Source: Alcaligenes sp. SDU_A2 (lineage in GTDB: Bacteria; Pseudomonadota; Gammaproteobacteria; Burkholderiales; Burkholderiaceae_B). Taken from it: a stretch of DNA of 64,000 bases. Within the stretch, counting starts at the first letter, position 1. Each line of letters begins with the position of its first letter. The stretch is from positions 3,038,001 to 3,102,000 of the forward strand of contig NZ_CP151273.1 of the NCBI RefSeq assembly GCF_038237375.1, read 5' to 3'. The position numbers and the translations under genes were made by a program. Of the stretch, positions 60,574 to 64,000 are shown piece after piece. A model generated the notes under the pieces. That model was not told where the DNA came from. It saw only the letters and a list, made by a program, of their open reading frames with translations, and made no database searches.

Positions 60574-61206
60574 ATGTCCCTTGCCGATATTCGTAACGAA
60601 TACGAACGTTTTACCCTGAGCGAAAGCGATATTGCCTCCGATCCGCGCACCCAGTTCCAGCGTTGGCTGGACCAGGCGCTGGAACTGAAGGAGACCGAAC
60701 CCACAGCCATGACCCTGGCCACCGTGGACGCACAGGGCCGACCGTCGGCGCGCATCGTGCTGCTCAAAGGCTACGACGAACAGGGACTGGTATTTTTTAC
60801 CAACTACAATTCCCGCAAGGGCACGGACCTGGACGACAATCCCTGGGGCAGCCTGTCCTTTTTCTGGCCGTCCATGCAGCGCCAGATTCGTTTTGAAGGA
60901 CGCGTCAGCCGCATCAGTCAGGCCGAATCCGACGAATACTTCCACAGCCGCCCGCTAGGTTCGCGCATCGGAGCCTGGGCATCGCCGCAAAGCGAACCCA
61001 TCACCCGTGCCGAACTGGACGCCCGCAACGAGCACTATGCCCGCAGCCTGGGCGAAAACCCCGAGCGCCCCCACCATTGGGGCGGCCTGCGACTGTCGCC
61101 GGACCATGTAGAGTTCTGGCAAGGACGCGCTTCGCGCCTGCATGATCGCTTGGTATTTGACCGCAATGAACAAGGCCAATGGGAGTTAAGCAGGCTGGCT
61201 CCTTGA
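60574..61206 (+). CDS. pdxH: Pyridoxamine 5'-phosphate oxidase
   Basis: PdxH uses FMN and oxygen to make pyridoxal phosphate, the last step of vitamin B6 salvage and synthesis. The 210-residue protein has FMN and substrate motifs: AMTLATVDAQGRPSARIVLLKGYDE, FFTNYNSRKGTDL and RQIRFEGRVSRI. The C-terminal signature HWGGLRLSPDHVEFWQGRASRLHDR is complete. The nearby pabC and nrd genes are unrelated steps. It lies between the ChaC-like gene and a flavin reductase, which may share the transcript. Confidence 0.96.
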   Translation: MSLADIRNEYERFTLSESDIASDPRTQFQRWLDQALELKETEPTAMTLATVDAQGRPSARIVLLKGYDEQGLVFFTNYNSRKGTDLDDNPWGSLSFFWPSMQRQIRFEGRVSRISQAESDEYFHSRPLGSRIGAWASPQSEPITRAELDARNEHYARSLGENPERPHHWGGLRLSPDHVEFWQGRASRLHDRLVFDRNEQGQWELSRLAP

Positions 61207-61223
61207 GCCCCGGCCTTTGTGCA

Positions 61224-61736
61224 ATGACAGCCGTATCCTCTACATTCGACACCGACTTTTTCCGCTCCGCGCTGGGCCGTTTCGCCACAGGCGTCACCGT
61301 GGTGACCGGCCCCGACCGGGAGCATCCGGGCCTGGCCGTTGGGCTGACCGTCAGTTCCTTCAATTCGGTGTCTCTCAGCCCTCCCCTGGTGCTCTGGTCG
61401 CTGGCCAAGCAGTCGCGTTCGCTGCCTCACTTTCTGCATGGTTCCGGCTACGTCATCCATGTGCTGGGTGCCAGCCAGTTGGCGCTGGCCAAACGCTTTG
61501 CCTGGGGCGAACAGGCCGAGCGTTTTCGCGAACACCCTTTGCGAACGTCGCCCAATGGCCTGCCCATGCTGGCCGATCCGGGCTGCAGCGCCTGGTTCGA
61601 ATGCCGGCCCTACGCCTGCCACGAAGCAGGCGACCACATCATCTTCATCGGCGAAGTCACCCACTGCGAACGCAATGCCCACCAGCCACTGATCTACCAT
61701 GCGGGCGACTTCGACCTGACGCCGTCGCAGGACTGA
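61224..61736 (+). CDS. Flavin reductase-like protein (DIM6/NTAB family)
   Basis: The 170-residue protein begins FFRSALGRFATGVTVVTG, the typical FMN-binding start of short-chain flavin reductases that feed two-component monooxygenases. VGLTVSSFNSVSLSPPLVLWSL and HIIFIGEVTHCERN follow. I use ATG 61224, although no Shine-Dalgarno sequence is clear; an ATG at 61179 overlapping pdxH would add 15 residues. No partner oxygenase is adjacent, so the acceptor of the reduced flavin is unknown. Confidence 0.88.
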   Translation: MTAVSSTFDTDFFRSALGRFATGVTVVTGPDREHPGLAVGLTVSSFNSVSLSPPLVLWSLAKQSRSLPHFLHGSGYVIHVLGASQLALAKRFAWGEQAERFREHPLRTSPNGLPMLADPGCSAWFECRPYACHEAGDHIIFIGEVTHCERNAHQPLIYHAGDFDLTPSQD

Positions 61737-61877
61737 GTCCTTCCGCAAGCACGCGCAAACCAGAGCAGCGGCCTGGTTCGCGCCGCTCATGAAAATCCTG
61801 CACGACGAAGATCAACAGGAACAGATGCCGGGAGTACACTTATCCCTTTGCGTCATTCTGCAAATAGGGATTTGATC

Positions 61878-63005
61878 ATGGCGAACGATGTCGATTGCGT
61901 CGTACTGGGCGCTGGGGTAGTGGGTCTGGCCATCGCCCGGGAACTGGCCCAGCAAGGCATGGACGTGCTGCTTATCGAACAGACACCGGGCATTGGCAAC
62001 GGAGTCAGCTCGCGCAACTCGGAAGTCATCCACGGCGGTATCTACTACACACCCGGTAGCCTGAAAGCCCGGCTCTGCGTCCAGGGCAAGGAACAGCTCT
62101 ACGACTATTGCCAGGAACGCCATATCGACCATGCCCGCTGCGGCAAGCTGATTGTCGCTACCGACGCCGCCCAAGAGCCGGCCCTGCGCCAATTGCAGGA
62201 CAATGCCCACGCCTGCGGCGTACACGATCTGCAATGGCTGGACGCGCAGCAAGCCCAGGCACTGGAACCGGCGCTGCGCTGCAGCGCCGCTCTGCTGTCG
62301 CCATCGACGGGGATTGTGGACAGCCACGGCTTGATGTTGGCCCTGCAGGGCGACGCCGAAAACCTGGGTGCGCAAATGGTGTTTAATACCCCCTTCACCC
62401 GCGCCCACGTGCTGCCCGGCCAGGGGTTCGAGGTTCAGGTTGGAGGGGCCGAAGCCTTTTCCCTGACCTGCTCCTACCTGATCAACGCCGCCGGCTTGGG
62501 TGCGGTAGCCGCCGCCCACCAGATAGACGGCCTGGACGCCGCCCACATCCCCCCCGCCTATCTGTGCAAAGGTAGCTATTTTTCGCTCTCGGGACGTTCA
62601 CCTTTCAAGCACCTGATCTACCCCATGCACAACGAGGCCGGTTTAGGCGTACACCTGACCCTGGATCTGGCTGGACAGGCGCGCTTCGGACCCGATACCG
62701 AATGGGTAAGCGAGGAAAACTACGACATGGACCCGCTGCGCGGCCAGTCCTTTTACGCCGCCGTGCGCCAGTATTGGCCCGAGCTGCGCGATAACAGCCT
62801 AAGCCCGGCCTACAGTGGCATACGTCCCAAAATCGTGCCTGCCGGAGTGCCGGCCGCCGATTTCCTGTTTTCTGGTTCCGCCCAGCACGGGGTGCCAGGC
62901 CTGATCAATCTGTTCGGCATCGAATCACCCGGTCTGACCGCTTGTCTGGCGATTGCGCAACATAGCCGGGAAATGCTGCTGCACGCCGATCAAAAACCTT
63001 TCTGA
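61878..63005 (+). CDS. FAD-dependent oxidoreductase (L-2-hydroxyglutarate oxidase-like)
   Basis: The 375-residue DAO-family flavoprotein has the dinucleotide loop [20 protein letters not shown], then [18 protein letters not shown]. The [11 protein letters not shown] segment and [10 protein letters not shown] near the end are typical of LhgO/YgaF enzymes that oxidise L-2-hydroxyglutarate. The substrate is not proven. ATG 61878 is preceded by TAGGGA; a longer frame adds ten residues. It is followed by purU after 19 bases. Confidence 0.88.
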   Translation: MANDVDCVVLGAGVVGLAIARELAQQGMDVLLIEQTPGIGNGVSSRNSEVIHGGIYYTPGSLKARLCVQGKEQLYDYCQERHIDHARCGKLIVATDAAQEPALRQLQDNAHACGVHDLQWLDAQQAQALEPALRCSAALLSPSTGIVDSHGLMLALQGDAENLGAQMVFNTPFTRAHVLPGQGFEVQVGGAEAFSLTCSYLINAAGLGAVAAAHQIDGLDAAHIPPAYLCKGSYFSLSGRSPFKHLIYPMHNEAGLGVHLTLDLAGQARFGPDTEWVSEENYDMDPLRGQSFYAAVRQYWPELRDNSLSPAYSGIRPKIVPAGVPAADFLFSGSAQHGVPGLINLFGIESPGLTACLAIAQHSREMLLHADQKPF

Positions 63006-63024
63006 AGTCATTACAATACCGTCG

Positions 63025-63873
63025 ATGAACGATTACATTTTGACCCTATCCTGCCCGGACCGCACCGGCATTGTGCATAACGTCTCCGGCTGGCTGCTTG
63101 AACAGAACGGCAACATCAACGAAGCCCAACAGTTCGGCGATGCCGAAACCCAGCGTTTCTTCTTGCGCATTGAATTTTCCCTGCCCGAAAAAGTAACTGT
63201 GGCCGACCTGCAAGCGCGCTTTGCGCCCATCGCCACCCAATTCGGCATGGACGCCAACATCTACGACGCGCAGCGCAAAGCCCGCCTGCTGATTCTGGTC
63301 AGCCGCCAAGGTCATTGCCTGAACGATCTGCTGTTCCGCGCCCACAGCGGCCAATTGCCCGTGGACATTGCTGCTGTCGCCTCCAATCACACCGATCACG
63401 CCGGCCTGGCGTCGTCCTACGGCATTCCTTTTCATCATCTGCCTGTCACGCCCGAGACACGCCCACAACAAGAACAGCAGATTTTGCAACTGGCCAACGA
63501 ACTGAAAGTAGATCTGGTCGTGCTGGCCCGCTACATGCAGATTTTGTCGACTGACCTGTGCCGCTCCCTGTCCGGACGGGCCATCAATATTCACCACAGC
63601 TTTCTGCCCAGCTTCAAGGGTGCACGCCCTTACCACCAGGCTCATGCCCGCGGCGTAAAGATCATCGGGGCTACGGCGCACTACGTGACTGAAGACCTGG
63701 ACGAAGGCCCCATCATCGAACAGGATGTGGAGCACGTCAGCCACTCCGTCAGTCCGCTCGAACTAACCCAGATCGGCAGCGACGTTGAATCCTTGGTTCT
63801 GGCCCGCGCCGTGCGCGCCCATGTCCAGCACCGCATCCTGCTCAACGGCCAACGCACCGTGGTATTCCGTTAA
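63025..63873 (+). CDS. purU: Formyltetrahydrofolate deformylase
   Basis: PurU hydrolyses 10-formyl-THF to formate and THF, balancing one-carbon units. The 282-residue protein has an N-terminal ACT domain (LTLSCPDRTGIVHNVSGWL) and a formyltransferase-type catalytic domain. INIHHSFLPSFKGARPYHQA holds the catalytic His, and TEDLDEGPIIEQD the Asp. The start is ATG 63025; the upstream ATG of the longer frame lies inside the previous gene. A strong terminator follows. Confidence 0.96.
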   Translation: MNDYILTLSCPDRTGIVHNVSGWLLEQNGNINEAQQFGDAETQRFFLRIEFSLPEKVTVADLQARFAPIATQFGMDANIYDAQRKARLLILVSRQGHCLNDLLFRAHSGQLPVDIAAVASNHTDHAGLASSYGIPFHHLPVTPETRPQQEQQILQLANELKVDLVVLARYMQILSTDLCRSLSGRAINIHHSFLPSFKGARPYHQAHARGVKIIGATAHYVTEDLDEGPIIEQDVEHVSHSVSPLELTQIGSDVESLVLARAVRAHVQHRILLNGQRTVVFR

Positions 63874-63898
63874 TCCCTCGAGTCCGTCGCCTGACGCC

Positions 63899-63926
63899 AA
63901 AACCCGGCCATCGGCCGGGTTTTTTC
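63899..63926 (+). terminator. Rho-independent terminator after purU
   Basis: A 9-bp stem AACCCGGCC-atc-GGCCGGGTT is followed by TTTTT, 27 bases after the purU stop. The last 70 bases of the window show no further feature. Confidence 0.92.
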
Positions 63927-64000
63927 ATTTCACAAGGACACGGCTCCGACACATCACTGTACAGAGCCAAAGCCAGATGCCGCTCGTTGATCAATCACTT

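Overview
This window is chromosomal core DNA from a betaproteobacterium, almost certainly of the family Alcaligenaceae (Bordetella/Achromobacter/Alcaligenes group). The support is moderately high GC, a complete division and cell-wall (dcw) cluster with a fused murE-murF gene (an arrangement known from Bordetella), a NrdAB-YfaE class Ia ribonucleotide reductase, minCDE, TRAP transport genes and a double-length UvrA-family gene. I cannot name the genus from sequence alone. No tRNA, CRISPR array, insertion sequence or phage gene was found.

Layout. Positions 1-20.4 kb are the dcw cluster read leftward: mraZ, rsmH, ftsL, ftsI, murE-murF, mraY, murD, ftsW, murG, murC, ddl, ftsQ, ftsA, ftsZ, lpxC, then an M23 peptidase and the start of secA, with a dciA-like gene on the other strand. 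Eight junctions are four-base ATGA overlaps. The promoter in front of mraZ overlaps four 10-bp repeats that look like MraZ sites. Next come the RNase P RNA (20.65-21.06 kb), uup, and a leftward nrdA-nrdB-yfaE operon preceded by two NrdR-like boxes 31 bp apart.

From 34.1 down to 26.9 kb lies a tightly packed leftward run of five genes: a cydA-like gene, cydB-like, a ClC channel with CBS domains, an outer-membrane barrel and recQ, closed by a terminator. The CydA-like protein lacks all three haem ligands, the two conserved acidic residues and the quinol-site glutamate of cytochrome bd. It is the most unusual protein in the window.

From 34.2 to 39.6 kb are glnS, minCDE and a Rieske oxygenase. 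From 39.7 to 45.9 kb is a catabolic island: a TRAP transporter and an Asp/Glu-racemase-superfamily enzyme with an arylmalonate-decarboxylase-like active site, divergent from a GntR regulator and a dihydropyrimidinase, with a good operator palindrome between them. A 239-bp near-perfect palindrome (45957-46195) follows. From 46.4 to 51.2 kb are a small glycine-zipper lipoprotein, an isochorismatase-like hydrolase, ettA, an acidic protein of unknown function, a glycosyltransferase and a well-supported 42-residue basic protein. From 51.4 to 63.9 kb are the 1899-residue UvrA-like protein, pabB-pabC, tcdA, a ChaC-like enzyme, pdxH, a flavin reductase, an FAD oxidoreductase and purU.
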